NCBI GenBank assembly: GCA_902611845.1
Contig: CACMAX010000002.1
Location: forward strand, 1 to 64,000
Length of the DNA stretch: 64,000 bases
Reading direction: 5' to 3'
Source: an uncultured Pelagibacteraceae bacterium
GTDB taxonomy: Bacteria; Pseudomonadota; Alphaproteobacteria; Pelagibacterales; Pelagibacteraceae
Part shown: positions 49,411 through 57,778 of the stretch, piece by piece
Numbering within the stretch: the first letter of the stretch is position 1
Layout of the letters: each line of letters opens with the position of its first letter
Notes under the pieces: generated by a model
Seen by the model: the letters and a program-made list of their open reading frames with translations, nothing else
Told to the model about the DNA's origin: nothing
The model's database searches: none
Translations under genes and position numbers: made by a program

Positions 49411-51365
49411 TACGATTTTAACTCAATAAGATTTTTATATTCATTTAAAGCAGATGGATTGGATAATGCCTCAATATTATTTATTTTGTTACCATCTATG
49501 ACATTTTTAACAGCTACTTCTACAATTTTACCATTTTTAGTTCTTGGAATATCATTTACCGTAATAATTTTAGCAGGTACGTGCCTAGGAGAAGCCTCAT
49601 ATCTAATTGTTCTTTTTAGTTTCGAAATTAATTTTTCATCTAATTTATTATTTTTTGACAAGATTACAAAAAGTATTATTCTTACATCGTTATCCCAAGA
49701 TTGACCTACTACAATAGACTCTTTTATTTCCTTAAATTTTTCTACAACAGAATAAATTTCAGCTGTACCAAGTCGAACACCGCCTGGGTTTAATGTTGCA
49801 TCTGATCTTCCATAAATAATATAAGACCCATTATTCTTTCTTTCAGCATAATCTCCATGATGCCAAATATTTTTAAATTTTGAAAAATAAGCTTTTTTAT
49901 ATTTAACTTTTCCAGGATCATTCCAAAATTTTAAAGGCATCGATGGAAATGGGTTTCTACACACTAATTCTCCTTTTTTATTTAAAATTGATTTACCTTT
50001 TTCAGAAAATACCGCTGTATCCATGCCAAGACCATTATTTTGTATTTCACCGCTATTTACCTTTGAATAAATGTTTCCATTTACAAAACAGGAGACAATA
50101 TCTGTTCCTCCAGAAATAGAGGCTAAATGAACATTTTTTTTTATATTTCTATAAATAAATTCAAAACCATCTTTAGAAAGTGGAGACCCTGTAGAACAAA
50201 TAGTTTTTAAAGATTTAAGTTTAATTTTTTCTTTTACTTTAACATTCTGCTTAATAAGTTGATCAATATACTTTGCACTTATGCCAAATAAAGTAACTTT
50301 CTCTTTATTTGCAATTTTTAACAAAAGCTCTGTAGACTTATGCATAGGAAAGCCATCAAATAGCAATATTGATGCTTTAGATGCTAAGGCTGTAACAAGC
50401 CAATTCCACATCATCCACCCACAAGTTGTAAAATAAAATACGTTATCATTCGGTTTTATATTGCAATGTAATTGATGTTCTTTCAAATGTTGCAATAAAA
50501 CTCCACCAGATCTATGGCAAATACATTTTGGTTTTCCTGTTGTGCCACTTGAGTATAAAATTGCCAATTCGTGGTCAAAATCAAACTTTTTTAATTTATT
50601 TCTGCTTATTTCAAGTTTTTTAATTTCATTAAAATAATAAATTTTTATATTTTTTATTTTTTTTAATTTTGTTAATTTTTTTCCAGGGTAATTTAAAACT
50701 AATACTGATTTTATACTTTTTATTTTTTTTAATATTTTAGGTAATCTTTCAATAATATTTATTTCTTTTCCGTTATAATAATATTTATCAGAAATAATTA
50801 ATAATTTAGGTTTAATTTGGGAAAAACGTTCGATAACACCGGGAACGCCAAAATCGGGTGAGCACGAGCTCCAGATTGATCCTATAGCGCTAGCACTTAT
50901 GAAACACTCAACAGTTTCTATCTGATTTGGAGTATATGCTGCTATCCTTTCCTTTTCAGAAATATTTATTTTTTTGTAAAATGTAATTATTTTTTTTACA
51001 TCAATATTAAGCTCTCTCCAAGATTTTTGCTCTCTATATCCATTTTCACTAATAAATGTAATGGCTTTTTGATTTGAATTTTTTACTAAAAGATTTTCAG
51101 CATAGTTCAATTTTGAGTGAACAAAAAATTTACTATTTATAAGATCTTTTGTTAATTTAAATTTATTAGTTTTTGCTCCATTTATTTCAAAATAGTTCCA
51201 AATAGAATTCCAAAAATCTTTAGGGTTTTTTACACTCCAATCTAGTAACTTTTTATAATTTCCAGAAAAATTATATTTATAATTCTTTGAAACAAACTTC
51301 TCATATTTAAATAAATTCGAATTCTTTATAAGTGCTTTTGACGGTTCCCAAAGTTTTTTTGGCAT
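49410..51365 (-). CDS. Acetoacetyl-CoA synthetase
   Basis: This AMP-forming acyl-CoA synthetase has 651 residues, the length and architecture of acetoacetyl-CoA ligase. An N-terminal ACAS-type region (WSVKNPKDFWNSIWNYFEI near 48) is followed by the P-loop LYSSGTTGKPK near 267, TCGWMMWNWLV near 315, the SISGGTDIVSCFV motif near 420, and the C-terminal hinge GRSDATLNPGGVRLGTAEI near 520 with catalytic Lys in TKNGKIVEVAVKN near 615. The SGGTD.V..F and NPGGVR.GTAEIY forms favour acetoacetate over acetate. It supplies acetoacetyl-CoA from ketone bodies or leucine breakdown. Confidence 0.88.
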   Translation of the reverse strand: MPKKLWEPSKALIKNSNLFKYEKFVSKNYKYNFSGNYKKLLDWSVKNPKDFWNSIWNYFEINGAKTNKFKLTKDLINSKFFVHSKLNYAENLLVKNSNQKAITFISENGYREQKSWRELNIDVKKIITFYKKINISEKERIAAYTPNQIETVECFISASAIGSIWSSCSPDFGVPGVIERFSQIKPKLLIISDKYYYNGKEINIIERLPKILKKIKSIKSVLVLNYPGKKLTKLKKIKNIKIYYFNEIKKLEISRNKLKKFDFDHELAILYSSGTTGKPKCICHRSGGVLLQHLKEHQLHCNIKPNDNVFYFTTCGWMMWNWLVTALASKASILLFDGFPMHKSTELLLKIANKEKVTLFGISAKYIDQLIKQNVKVKEKIKLKSLKTICSTGSPLSKDGFEFIYRNIKKNVHLASISGGTDIVSCFVNGNIYSKVNSGEIQNNGLGMDTAVFSEKGKSILNKKGELVCRNPFPSMPLKFWNDPGKVKYKKAYFSKFKNIWHHGDYAERKNNGSYIIYGRSDATLNPGGVRLGTAEIYSVVEKFKEIKESIVVGQSWDNDVRIILFVILSKNNKLDEKLISKLKRTIRYEASPRHVPAKIITVNDIPRTKNGKIVEVAVKNVIDGNKINNIEALSNPSALNEYKNLIELKS

Positions 51366-51449
51366 TAAAAATTTATATTTATATTGTAAAATTTATGCTA
51401 ACCTTAGTTGATAAAAATTGAAAATGAGAACTTTTTCCTATCTGATTCG

Positions 51450-51463
51450 GACTAGTTTTAGTC
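51450..51463 (+). promoter_or_regulatory. Small hairpin in the Suv3-like operon upstream region
   Basis: The 162-base divergent spacer 51366-51527 contains GACTA-GTTT-TAGTC followed by TATTTTT on the plus strand, 64 bases before the helicase start. It is a weak 5-base-pair stem with a T-rich tail, compatible with a leader attenuator or chance. No other clear feature is seen in the spacer, which must hold promoters for both acetoacetyl-CoA synthetase and the helicase operon. Confidence 0.25.
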
Positions 51464-51527
51464 TATTTTTGTTCTTTTTGAGTAACAAAATATAGTAGGC
51501 CAAAAAAAGATCATACTAAAAGTTGAT

Positions 51528-54008
51528 ATGTCTAAAAATAAGATTACTGCAGTTCTTGGCCCTACAAATACTGGCAAGACTTTTTTAGCAATAGAGACAA
51601 TGCTTTCTTTTGACACTGGAATGATAGGATTTCCCCTGAGACTTCTAGCGAGAGAAGTTTATGACAAAATAATTCAAAAAGTAGATGCTACCAAGGTAGC
51701 TCTTATTACAGGGGAAGAAAAAATTATACCACTTAATGCTAAGTATTTTCTATGTACTGTAGAATCAATGCCTGTAGATAAGGTTTTAGATTTCGTAGGC
51801 ATTGATGAAATTCAAATGTGTTCTGATCATGAGCGAGGTCATATTTTTACAGATAGATTATTAAATCTAAGAGGTGAAAAATTAACAATGTTAATGGGTT
51901 CAAATACTATCAAAAATATTATTCAAAAACTTGATGAAGATATTGAATTTATAAATAAACAAAGATTATCAAAGCTTTCGTTCGGAGGACATAAAAAAAT
52001 TTCAAGAATTGAGAGAAAAAGTGCAATTATAGCTTTTTCAACAGAAGAAGTTTATGCGATTGCAGAATTATTAAGAAGACAAAAAGGTGGTGCGGCAATT
52101 GTAATGGGATCTCTCAGTCCTAAAACTAGAAATGCTCAAGTAAATTTATATCAATCAGGGGACGTCGATTATCTGGTTGCGACTGATGCTATTGGAATGG
52201 GCATAAATATGGATTTAGATCATGTTTACTTCTCAAACTTGAAAAAGTTTGATGGAAAAAAAATAAGAAGATTAAAAATATCAGAAATTGGGCAAATTTC
52301 AGGAAGAGCTGGTCGATATTTAAATGATGGGAGTTTTGGCATTACAGGAGACTGTAGTGAAATTAACCCAGAAGAGATTGAATTTTTAGAAAATCACAAC
52401 TTTCCAGAAATACAAAATATATTTTGGAGAAACTCAAATTTAAACTTTAATAATAAAGAAAAACTACTGAAATCATTAGAAGAAAAGCCTGATAAAGATT
52501 GGTTAAGAAGAATTGGAGAATGTGAGGATGAGAAAGTTTTAAAATATTTTTTAAAAGAAAATAATAACTCTATAGAAAATAATTCAAACATTTTAAAAAT
52601 TCTATGGGAATGCTGTCAAATACCTGATTTTGTCAAGAAAACTTATGGTCATCATTTAGATGTTGTTGGCAAGGTATTTAATTTTTTAATAAAGGAAGAA
52701 AAAAAAGTACCAAATTATTATATGAAAAAACAGCTTTCTATGCTTGATAAACTTGAAGGAAATGTAGACTCGATTTCAAATAGAATTTCTAATGTCAGAA
52801 CTTGGTCATATGTTTCAAACAAATCTAATTGGGTTGAGAACCAGGATTATTGGATTGAAAGAACTAAGAACTTAGAAGATAAATTATCTGATAGACTTCA
52901 TGATGAATTAACTAAAACTTTCATTGATAAAAGAGCTAGTGTATTAGCAAAAGGACTTAAACAAGATATTGAACTGAAAACTGAAATTCTTGAAAAGGAA
53001 AAGGTATTAATTAATGGTCAATATATTGGAATTTTAAAAGGTTTAAAGTTGCAATTAGATTTAAAGGTCGATGCGTTAGATGCAGATATCAAATCCTTAA
53101 AAAAAGCTGCGAGACAAAATGTAGGTCCAGAAATAATTAATAGAATACAACAAATAATAGATACTGGACTTATAGAGCTAAAAGATAATTTTAAAATTTA
53201 TTGGAGAAATGATCCTATAGCGAAACTAATTCCTGGATCTGATTACCTTAATCCAAAAATAGATTTAATAATTGATGAAATGATTGAAAATAACGATAGA
53301 AATAATTTAAACGATTATTTAAACCAATGGATAATAAAAAAAATTAAAACTGAACTTAATAGTTTAATTGAGTTAAAAAATATTAAGGAAGAAAACCCTG
53401 AGCTTAGAGCTTTAGCTTACAGACTTTACGAAAATAACGGTGTTATAAAAAGATCTGATATTTCTGATTACTTAAAAAAAATTAACCAAGATGATAGGAA
53501 AAAATTGAGAAAGCTGGGAGTTAAGTTTGGAAGATACCATATATTTCTATTTAAGTTATTCAAACCTAATTCTGTGTCTTTAAGAATATTATTATGGAAA
53601 AACTATAATAATGAATATTTAAATTTATCACCACCAACTTTTGGATTAAACTTTTTGAATAATATGAAATCTGCAAATAAAGATTTTATGTTACTTTGTG
53701 GCTTTGAAAAATTTGATGACATATACGTAAGAATAGATATACTTGAAAGACTATTCTTATTAATATTCAATTCAGAAAAAGATTACAAAAAAGAAATAAA
53801 AGTCATACCTGAAATGTTAAACTTACTTGGCTGTTCAAAAGAAAATTTTAATAAGCTTCTAAAAAAAATGAATTATAAAATTTATGAGAAAAAAAATGAG
53901 TTCTATATAAAATATATTCCTTTAAAAAAGAAAATTTTTAAAAAACATGACAAAAAGGACTATTCTAATAATCCTTTTAGTGTATTAAACGAATTAAACA
54001 TAAAATAA
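51528..54008 (+). CDS. Suv3-like ATP-dependent RNA helicase
   Basis: The 826-residue protein begins directly with helicase motif I GPTNTGKT (11-18) and has GFPLRLLAREVYD near 34, TGEEKI near 62, the DExH-type box DEIQM near 93, IVMGSLSPKTR near 186, ATDAIGMGINM near 215 and QISGRAGRYL near 250. These are diagnostic of the Suv3/mitochondrial degradosome helicase family, which is also common in alphaproteobacteria. It probably unwinds RNA for decay or processing. The C-terminal half (about 330-826) is helical and Lys-rich and is a long extension relative to the human core. It shares one base with the next start. Confidence 0.92.
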   Translation: MSKNKITAVLGPTNTGKTFLAIETMLSFDTGMIGFPLRLLAREVYDKIIQKVDATKVALITGEEKIIPLNAKYFLCTVESMPVDKVLDFVGIDEIQMCSDHERGHIFTDRLLNLRGEKLTMLMGSNTIKNIIQKLDEDIEFINKQRLSKLSFGGHKKISRIERKSAIIAFSTEEVYAIAELLRRQKGGAAIVMGSLSPKTRNAQVNLYQSGDVDYLVATDAIGMGINMDLDHVYFSNLKKFDGKKIRRLKISEIGQISGRAGRYLNDGSFGITGDCSEINPEEIEFLENHNFPEIQNIFWRNSNLNFNNKEKLLKSLEEKPDKDWLRRIGECEDEKVLKYFLKENNNSIENNSNILKILWECCQIPDFVKKTYGHHLDVVGKVFNFLIKEEKKVPNYYMKKQLSMLDKLEGNVDSISNRISNVRTWSYVSNKSNWVENQDYWIERTKNLEDKLSDRLHDELTKTFIDKRASVLAKGLKQDIELKTEILEKEKVLINGQYIGILKGLKLQLDLKVDALDADIKSLKKAARQNVGPEIINRIQQIIDTGLIELKDNFKIYWRNDPIAKLIPGSDYLNPKIDLIIDEMIENNDRNNLNDYLNQWIIKKIKTELNSLIELKNIKEENPELRALAYRLYENNGVIKRSDISDYLKKINQDDRKKLRKLGVKFGRYHIFLFKLFKPNSVSLRILLWKNYNNEYLNLSPPTFGLNFLNNMKSANKDFMLLCGFEKFDDIYVRIDILERLFLLIFNSEKDYKKEIKVIPEMLNLLGCSKENFNKLLKKMNYKIYEKKNEFYIKYIPLKKKIFKKHDKKDYSNNPFSVLNELNIK

Positions 54009-54433
54009 TGTTTAGCTTATTTAAAAAAGTGAAAGAGAATAAAGACGATGAGAGTCATTTATCTTTAACTAGTGTTGCCGCTCTTCTTATTCACTCAGCA
54101 AAAATAGATCAAAATTTTACTGAAAAAGAGAAAGATATAATTAAAAGGGCATTAATTGAAATGGGCGCTGATGAAAATAACTTAGATGAGATTATAAAAG
54201 AGGCAGAAATAAAAGAACAAAATTCAAATCAAATTTTAGAATTTACTAAAGAAGTAAAAAATAAAAATATTGATGAAAAAAAGATAGTTATAGAAGCATT
54301 GTGGAATATTATTTATTCGGATGAAAATGCTGATATGTATGAAGCCAACCTGATGAGACGATTATCTGGATTGTTATATCTTGATCCGAAGATTGTTGGC
54401 GATATAAAACAAAAAATTAAATCGAGCTTATGA
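54008..54433 (+). CDS. TerB-family protein
   Basis: The 141-residue all-helical protein has the TerB/DjlA-N pattern: [26 protein letters not shown] split near 20-45 (acidic residues at the start of the second helix), a matching second half [25 protein letters not shown] near 95-120, and LLYLDPK near the end. TerB domains bind divalent metal ions and occur in stress proteins and in co-chaperones. It overlaps the helicase by one base and the ferredoxin by four, so it is made with them. Its link to the helicase is unknown. Confidence 0.85.
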   Translation: MFSLFKKVKENKDDESHLSLTSVAALLIHSAKIDQNFTEKEKDIIKRALIEMGADENNLDEIIKEAEIKEQNSNQILEFTKEVKNKNIDEKKIVIEALWNIIYSDENADMYEANLMRRLSGLLYLDPKIVGDIKQKIKSSL

Positions 54434-54756
54434 CATATCTAGTTAATGAAAAGTGTATAAAGTGTAAACACACTACATGTGTCGACGTATGTCCTGTTGA
54501 TTGTTTCTATGAAGGAAAGAATATGCTTGTAATTAAACCGGATGAGTGTATAGATTGTGGCGTTTGTGAACCAGAGTGTCCTATTGATGCTATAGTTGCA
54601 GACACAGAGGCAGGAAGTGAAAAATGGTTAGAAGTTAATACAAAGTATTCAGAAATATGGCCAAATATTTCTAAAGCAAAAGAACCTCTACCAGATCACG
54701 AAAAATACAAAAATGAAGAAAATAAGTTTGATAAATACTTTGAAGAAAACATTTAA
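54430..54756 (+). CDS. fdxA: 7Fe ferredoxin (FdxA / FdII type)
   Basis: This 108-residue ferredoxin carries cysteines at 9, 12, 17, 21 and 25 and at 40, 43, 46 and 50, matching the Azotobacter FdI-type pattern shifted by one. C9, C17 and C50 would hold a 3Fe-4S cluster and C21, C40, C43, C46 a 4Fe-4S cluster. The extended C-terminal part (60-108, with a [17 protein letters not shown]-like segment) is also typical. It is a low-potential electron carrier. It overlaps both the TerB gene and, by 44 bases in another frame, the CarD gene, which is the usual ferredoxin-carD neighbourhood in alphaproteobacteria. Confidence 0.95.
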   Translation: MTYLVNEKCIKCKHTTCVDVCPVDCFYEGKNMLVIKPDECIDCGVCEPECPIDAIVADTEAGSEKWLEVNTKYSEIWPNISKAKEPLPDHEKYKNEENKFDKYFEENI

Positions 54757-55582
54757 AACAAAAAAATCTAATAGTAAGAAAAAAAACTCTAAAACCTTAA
54801 ATAAGGCAAATAAATCAAAAAAAACAATTAAAACGAAAAAAATAAAATCATCTCCCAAGCAAGCTAAATCAAAAGCAAAAAAACAAATTATTAAAAAGAG
54901 TATTAAAGCGAAACAAATAAAATCGGAAAATAAAGATAATTCTGAAACAGGTAATAACTTACTTCGTATTTCAAAAAGTAATGAACAAAAACCAGAAATT
55001 AAAAAAGTTAAAAAACAAGATACTGAAAAGAAAGAATATAAAGTTAAAGATTATGTTGTATATCCAAAACATGGAGTAGGACAAATAACCGAGTTTAAAA
55101 AACTGAATATTGGTGGAATTGATATAGAAGCTTATATTTTAAAATTTGAGAAAGATAAAGCTAGTGGAATGGTGCCAGTAAATAAACAATCACATCTAAG
55201 ACCATTAGCAACAATCAACCAAGTAAATAAATGTATTAGTATCTTGAAAAGTAAACCAAAAATAAAAAGAAGTATGTGGAGTAGAAGAGCACAGGAGTAT
55301 GAAGCAAAAATTTCATCAGGAAAAATTTATGAGTTAGCTGAAGTTGTAAGAGATTTGAATAAAGGCGATGACTTAATGGTTGATCAATCTTACAGTGAAA
55401 GGCAACTTTTTGAAAAAGCTTACGACAGAATACTTACAGAATTTCAAATTATATTAAATATTAGTTTGGAAGATACTCAAAAGAAGCTGGATAAAGCATT
55501 AAAAAGAAATCTTGAAAAGCAAGTTCAAAAAACTGAAGTTAAACCTCCCGAAGAAGAAATTTCAGACGAAATAGCTACATAA
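54713..55582 (+). CDS. carD: CarD-family RNA polymerase-binding regulator with Lys-rich N-terminal tail
   Basis: The CarD/TRCF-like domain occupies about residues 105-275: [17 protein letters not shown] (RNA polymerase-interacting Tudor-like part) near 107, [15 protein letters not shown] near 143, then a helical DNA-contact region with [15 protein letters not shown] near 182. CarD binds the beta subunit and stabilises open promoters, including rRNA promoters. Residues 1-100 are an unusual low-complexity tail rich in Lys, Ser, Thr and Asn. Typical CarD proteins lack such a long basic tail. The ATG at 54713 lies inside the ferredoxin gene; TTG codons at 54728 or 54740 are alternatives. Confidence 0.88.
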   Translation: MKKISLINTLKKTFKTKKSNSKKKNSKTLNKANKSKKTIKTKKIKSSPKQAKSKAKKQIIKKSIKAKQIKSENKDNSETGNNLLRISKSNEQKPEIKKVKKQDTEKKEYKVKDYVVYPKHGVGQITEFKKLNIGGIDIEAYILKFEKDKASGMVPVNKQSHLRPLATINQVNKCISILKSKPKIKRSMWSRRAQEYEAKISSGKIYELAEVVRDLNKGDDLMVDQSYSERQLFEKAYDRILTEFQIILNISLEDTQKKLDKALKRNLEKQVQKTEVKPPEEEISDEIAT

Positions 55583-55586
55583 AAAA

Positions 55587-55619
55587 AACGCTCCTCACGC
55601 AAGCGCCATGAGAAGCGTT
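55587..55619 (-). terminator. Intrinsic terminator of the small basic-protein gene
   Basis: AACGCT pairs with AGCGTT, CTCA with TGAG, and an inner CGC-AA-GCG can extend the hairpin. On the minus strand it is followed by a run of about eight T residues that overlaps the carD stop codon at 55580-55582. It is therefore placed to end transcription of the tiny minus-strand gene at 55642-55725, and may also stop carD transcripts less efficiently since the plus side is only moderately T-rich. Confidence 0.8.
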
Positions 55620-55641
55620 ATTTAATAAAAAGAATACTAAA

Positions 55642-55725
55642 CTATTTTCTTCTTCTCTTCTTAGCTTTTTTCTTAGCTTTTTTCTTAGTTTTCTTTTTAG
55701 CAGCTTTTTTTCTTCTTTTAGCCAT
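55642..55725 (-). CDS. 27-residue Lys/Arg/Ala-rich basic peptide
   Basis: An ATG with a strong Shine-Dalgarno (AAGGGAG, 6 bases upstream) opens 27 codons: MAKRRKKAAKKK followed by TKKKAKKKAKK and an RRRK end. Nearly every residue is Lys, Arg or Ala, with one Thr. This resembles the basic tails of histone H1-like or HU-related proteins, but no family match is certain. Two copies of a 12-base unit encode the KKKA repeats. A consensus-like promoter and a hairpin terminator flank it, so it is a free-standing transcription unit. It probably binds DNA, RNA or the ribosome by charge; that is inference. It is too short for normal gene calling. Confidence 0.75.
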   Translation of the reverse strand: MAKRRKKAAKKKTKKKAKKKAKKRRRK

Positions 55726-55745
55726 CTTTAGCTCCCTTTTTTATT

Positions 55746-55764
55746 ACGAATCTTTTTGATTCGT
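55746..55764 (-). promoter_or_regulatory. 5'-leader hairpin of the small basic-protein gene
   Basis: ACGAATC and GATTCGT form a perfect 7-base-pair stem with a five-base loop. On the minus strand it would begin just after the predicted transcription start and end about 20 bases before the ATG. A 5' hairpin in this position often protects short mRNAs from decay. A second hairpin (AATTAC with GTAATT, 55767-55784) overlaps the predicted -10 region. Confidence 0.5.
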
Positions 55765-55775
55765 TTAATTACCTT

Positions 55776-55804
55776 TTTGTAATTTTTTTGAATAGTTATG
55801 TCAA
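55776..55804 (-). promoter_or_regulatory. Sigma70-type promoter of the small basic-protein gene
   Basis: On the minus strand TTGACA (55804-55799) is a perfect -35 hexamer, followed after exactly 17 bases by TACAAA (55781-55776), which matches the -10 consensus at four of six positions. Transcription would start near 55769, giving a leader of roughly 45 bases. The rest of 55805-55908 is almost pure A/T homopolymer tracts with no further feature visible. Confidence 0.6.
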
Positions 55805-55908
55805 TTACATAATTTTTTGTATTTTTTATTTTTTTTTTTAAAAAATAAAAAAAATTAAAAATTAAAAAAAGTTAAGTAAAATAGGGATTATTAAACAAAT
55901 TTTTTAAA

Positions 55909-57618
55909 TTAATTATAAAGATTTTCAAAATTATTTTTATATTTATTTATAATTTTATATCTTTTTAATTTTAATGTTGGAGTTAACATTCCATTTTCAA
56001 TTGAAAATTTTTCATTTATTAAAAAAAACTTTTTAATATTTTCTACTTTTGAAAGATTATTATTTAAATTATTTATTGCATGATTGATTTCCTCATTTGT
56101 AATATTAGTAAATTCATCATTTAATACTAATAATGCTACCAAATAAGGTTTGTTATCTCCATACACTATTGCTTGATCAATAAATTCTAGATTTACTAAT
56201 TCATTTTCAATTTTTAGTGGAGAAATATTATCTCCTCCAGGAGTAATGATAATATCTTTTTTTCTATCAGTAATTTTTAGAAAATTATTTTCAAATACTC
56301 CAATATCCCCTGTATGAAGCCAGCCATCTATTAAGACTTTTTCTGTTTCTTCTTTATTATTCCAATAACCTAACATTACATTTTCACCTTTTACTAAAAT
56401 TTCTCCATCTTCGGCTATTTTTACCTCATTTCCCTTAAAAGGTGGGCCAACGGTATCTATTCTAATATCATCTATTGGATTACAACTTACAACTGGAGAG
56501 GTTTCTGTTAAGCCATAACCTTGTAGAGTTGGTAAACCAATAGCATTAAGAAAATATCCAACTTCTTTATCTAATGCACCTCCACCGGAGACAAATGTTT
56601 TAAGGGATCCACCAAATTGTGATTTTATTTTTTTTCTTACCAATTTCTCTAAGATACTATCTTGTATTTTTTCAAAAATAGTTAAATTTTCTTTTTTTAT
56701 TTTTTTTAGACCTAATTCTAACATTTTAAATATTAATTTTTTTTTCAATCCTGTAGCTTTTTTAAAACTCGCATTAATTTTTTGAAAAAGATTTTGATAA
56801 AATCTTGGAACAGCAGTCATAATTTCTGGCGAGCAATCACCCATATTTTTAACTAATTTGTCAATGCTCTCTGCATAAAAAATTCTAGCTGCTACAGTAA
56901 TTTGCACAAATTGAACAGTGTGCTCGTAAGAATGTGAAAGTGGAAGCCATGTTAGGAACCTTGGCTGTTCTTCAGATAATAATGGTTTTAGAATATCTAT
57001 TGCACCCTCACAATTATTTATAATGCCCCCATGACTTAAAATTACTCCTTTTGGATTTCCTTGAGTACCTGAAGTGTAAATTATACAAGACGGATCTTTT
57101 CTTAAGGCTAAGGATTTGTGAAGTGGTATTTTTTTTTTAAAATTATTTCGGATTAATTCTTCTAAATTAATATATTCAATTTCTACATTTGGTAATTTTT
57201 CAAAAGAAAATATTTTTTTTATAAATTTTTTGTCTTTAATAATGTTTTTTAATTTATTGAATTGTTCAATGTTTGAGACAAAAATTATACTGGGAGTACA
57301 ATCATTGAGAATATAATTATAGTCATTTTCTGCATAAGTTGTGTAAGCTGGAACAGTTATCCCATCTGATAACATAATAGACAAGTCTGTAATAAACCAT
57401 TCAGGTCTATTTTCAGAAATTAACAAACATCTATCACCTTTTGATATTACTTTTCTTAATTCATTAGAAACCAAATTAATAAAATCGTGGGTTTCTTGCC
57501 AAGAATAATTTTTTCTTTTATCGCCTAATGTTGATAATAAAATTTTATCTTTATCAGTTTGTTTATTAAATTTATCAAAAAATAATTCAGTTAAATTATT
57601 AATTTGTTTTAATTTCAT
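55909..57618 (-). CDS. AMP-forming long-chain acyl-CoA synthetase
   Basis: The 569-residue protein is an adenylate-forming ligase of the FadD/long-chain type: P-loop YTSGTQGNPKGV near 183, the LPLSHSYEHT gate region near 225, SGGGALDKEVGYF near 338, GYGLTETSPVV near 360, GWLHTGDIG near 430 and KDIIITPGGDNISP near 452. The usual C-terminal catalytic Lys is in LKLKRYKI near 555. It activates fatty acids to acyl-CoA for lipid synthesis or breakdown. I use the ATG at 57618; the longer TTG frame would start inside tRNA-Leu. Only 8 bases separate the tRNA CCA from this ATG. Confidence 0.9.
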   Translation of the reverse strand: MKLKQINNLTELFFDKFNKQTDKDKILLSTLGDKRKNYSWQETHDFINLVSNELRKVISKGDRCLLISENRPEWFITDLSIMLSDGITVPAYTTYAENDYNYILNDCTPSIIFVSNIEQFNKLKNIIKDKKFIKKIFSFEKLPNVEIEYINLEELIRNNFKKKIPLHKSLALRKDPSCIIYTSGTQGNPKGVILSHGGIINNCEGAIDILKPLLSEEQPRFLTWLPLSHSYEHTVQFVQITVAARIFYAESIDKLVKNMGDCSPEIMTAVPRFYQNLFQKINASFKKATGLKKKLIFKMLELGLKKIKKENLTIFEKIQDSILEKLVRKKIKSQFGGSLKTFVSGGGALDKEVGYFLNAIGLPTLQGYGLTETSPVVSCNPIDDIRIDTVGPPFKGNEVKIAEDGEILVKGENVMLGYWNNKEETEKVLIDGWLHTGDIGVFENNFLKITDRKKDIIITPGGDNISPLKIENELVNLEFIDQAIVYGDNKPYLVALLVLNDEFTNITNEEINHAINNLNNNLSKVENIKKFFLINEKFSIENGMLTPTLKLKRYKIINKYKNNFENLYN

Positions 57619-57626
57619 ATATTTTG

Positions 57627-57713
57627 TGGTGGGCAAAGAGAGAATCGAACTCTCACAGTATTGCTACTATTGGATTTTGAGTCCAACGCGTCTACCAGTT
57701 CCGCCATTCGCCC
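57627..57713 (-). tRNA. tRNA-Leu (anticodon CAA), CCA encoded
   Basis: The minus-strand sequence folds as a type II tRNA. Acceptor GGGCGAA pairs with TTTGCCC, with discriminator A and encoded CCA. The D arm holds GGCGGAACTGGTAGACGC, anticodon stem-loop TTGGA-CTCAAAA-TCCAA gives CAA, a long variable arm follows, and the T arm is GAGAG-TTCGATT-CTCTC. It reads UUG leucine codons. The acyl-CoA synthetase start lies 8 bases beyond its 3' end. Its own promoter should be in 57714-57778, shared divergently with the YqaA gene. Confidence 0.97.
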
Positions 57714-57778
57714 ATATATTTTTGGTTTCATAGAATATAAATAATAGTATTAAAACACTATTTATATTAAAAGAAAAT

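Noticed and set aside
51424-51495. 23-codon ORF in the helicase upstream spacer
   Set aside because: Starts at an ATG but has no ribosome site, uses codons such as CTG and CGG that are rare here, and is not coupled to the next gene.
55810-55908. Long A/T homopolymer tracts that might be repeats or an origin element
   Set aside because: No repeated motif, DnaA-box-like sequence or symmetry beyond base composition is visible.
57619-57636. Upstream TTG start for the acyl-CoA synthetase
   Set aside because: It would place the first codons inside tRNA-Leu; ATG at 57618 is the first plausible start.
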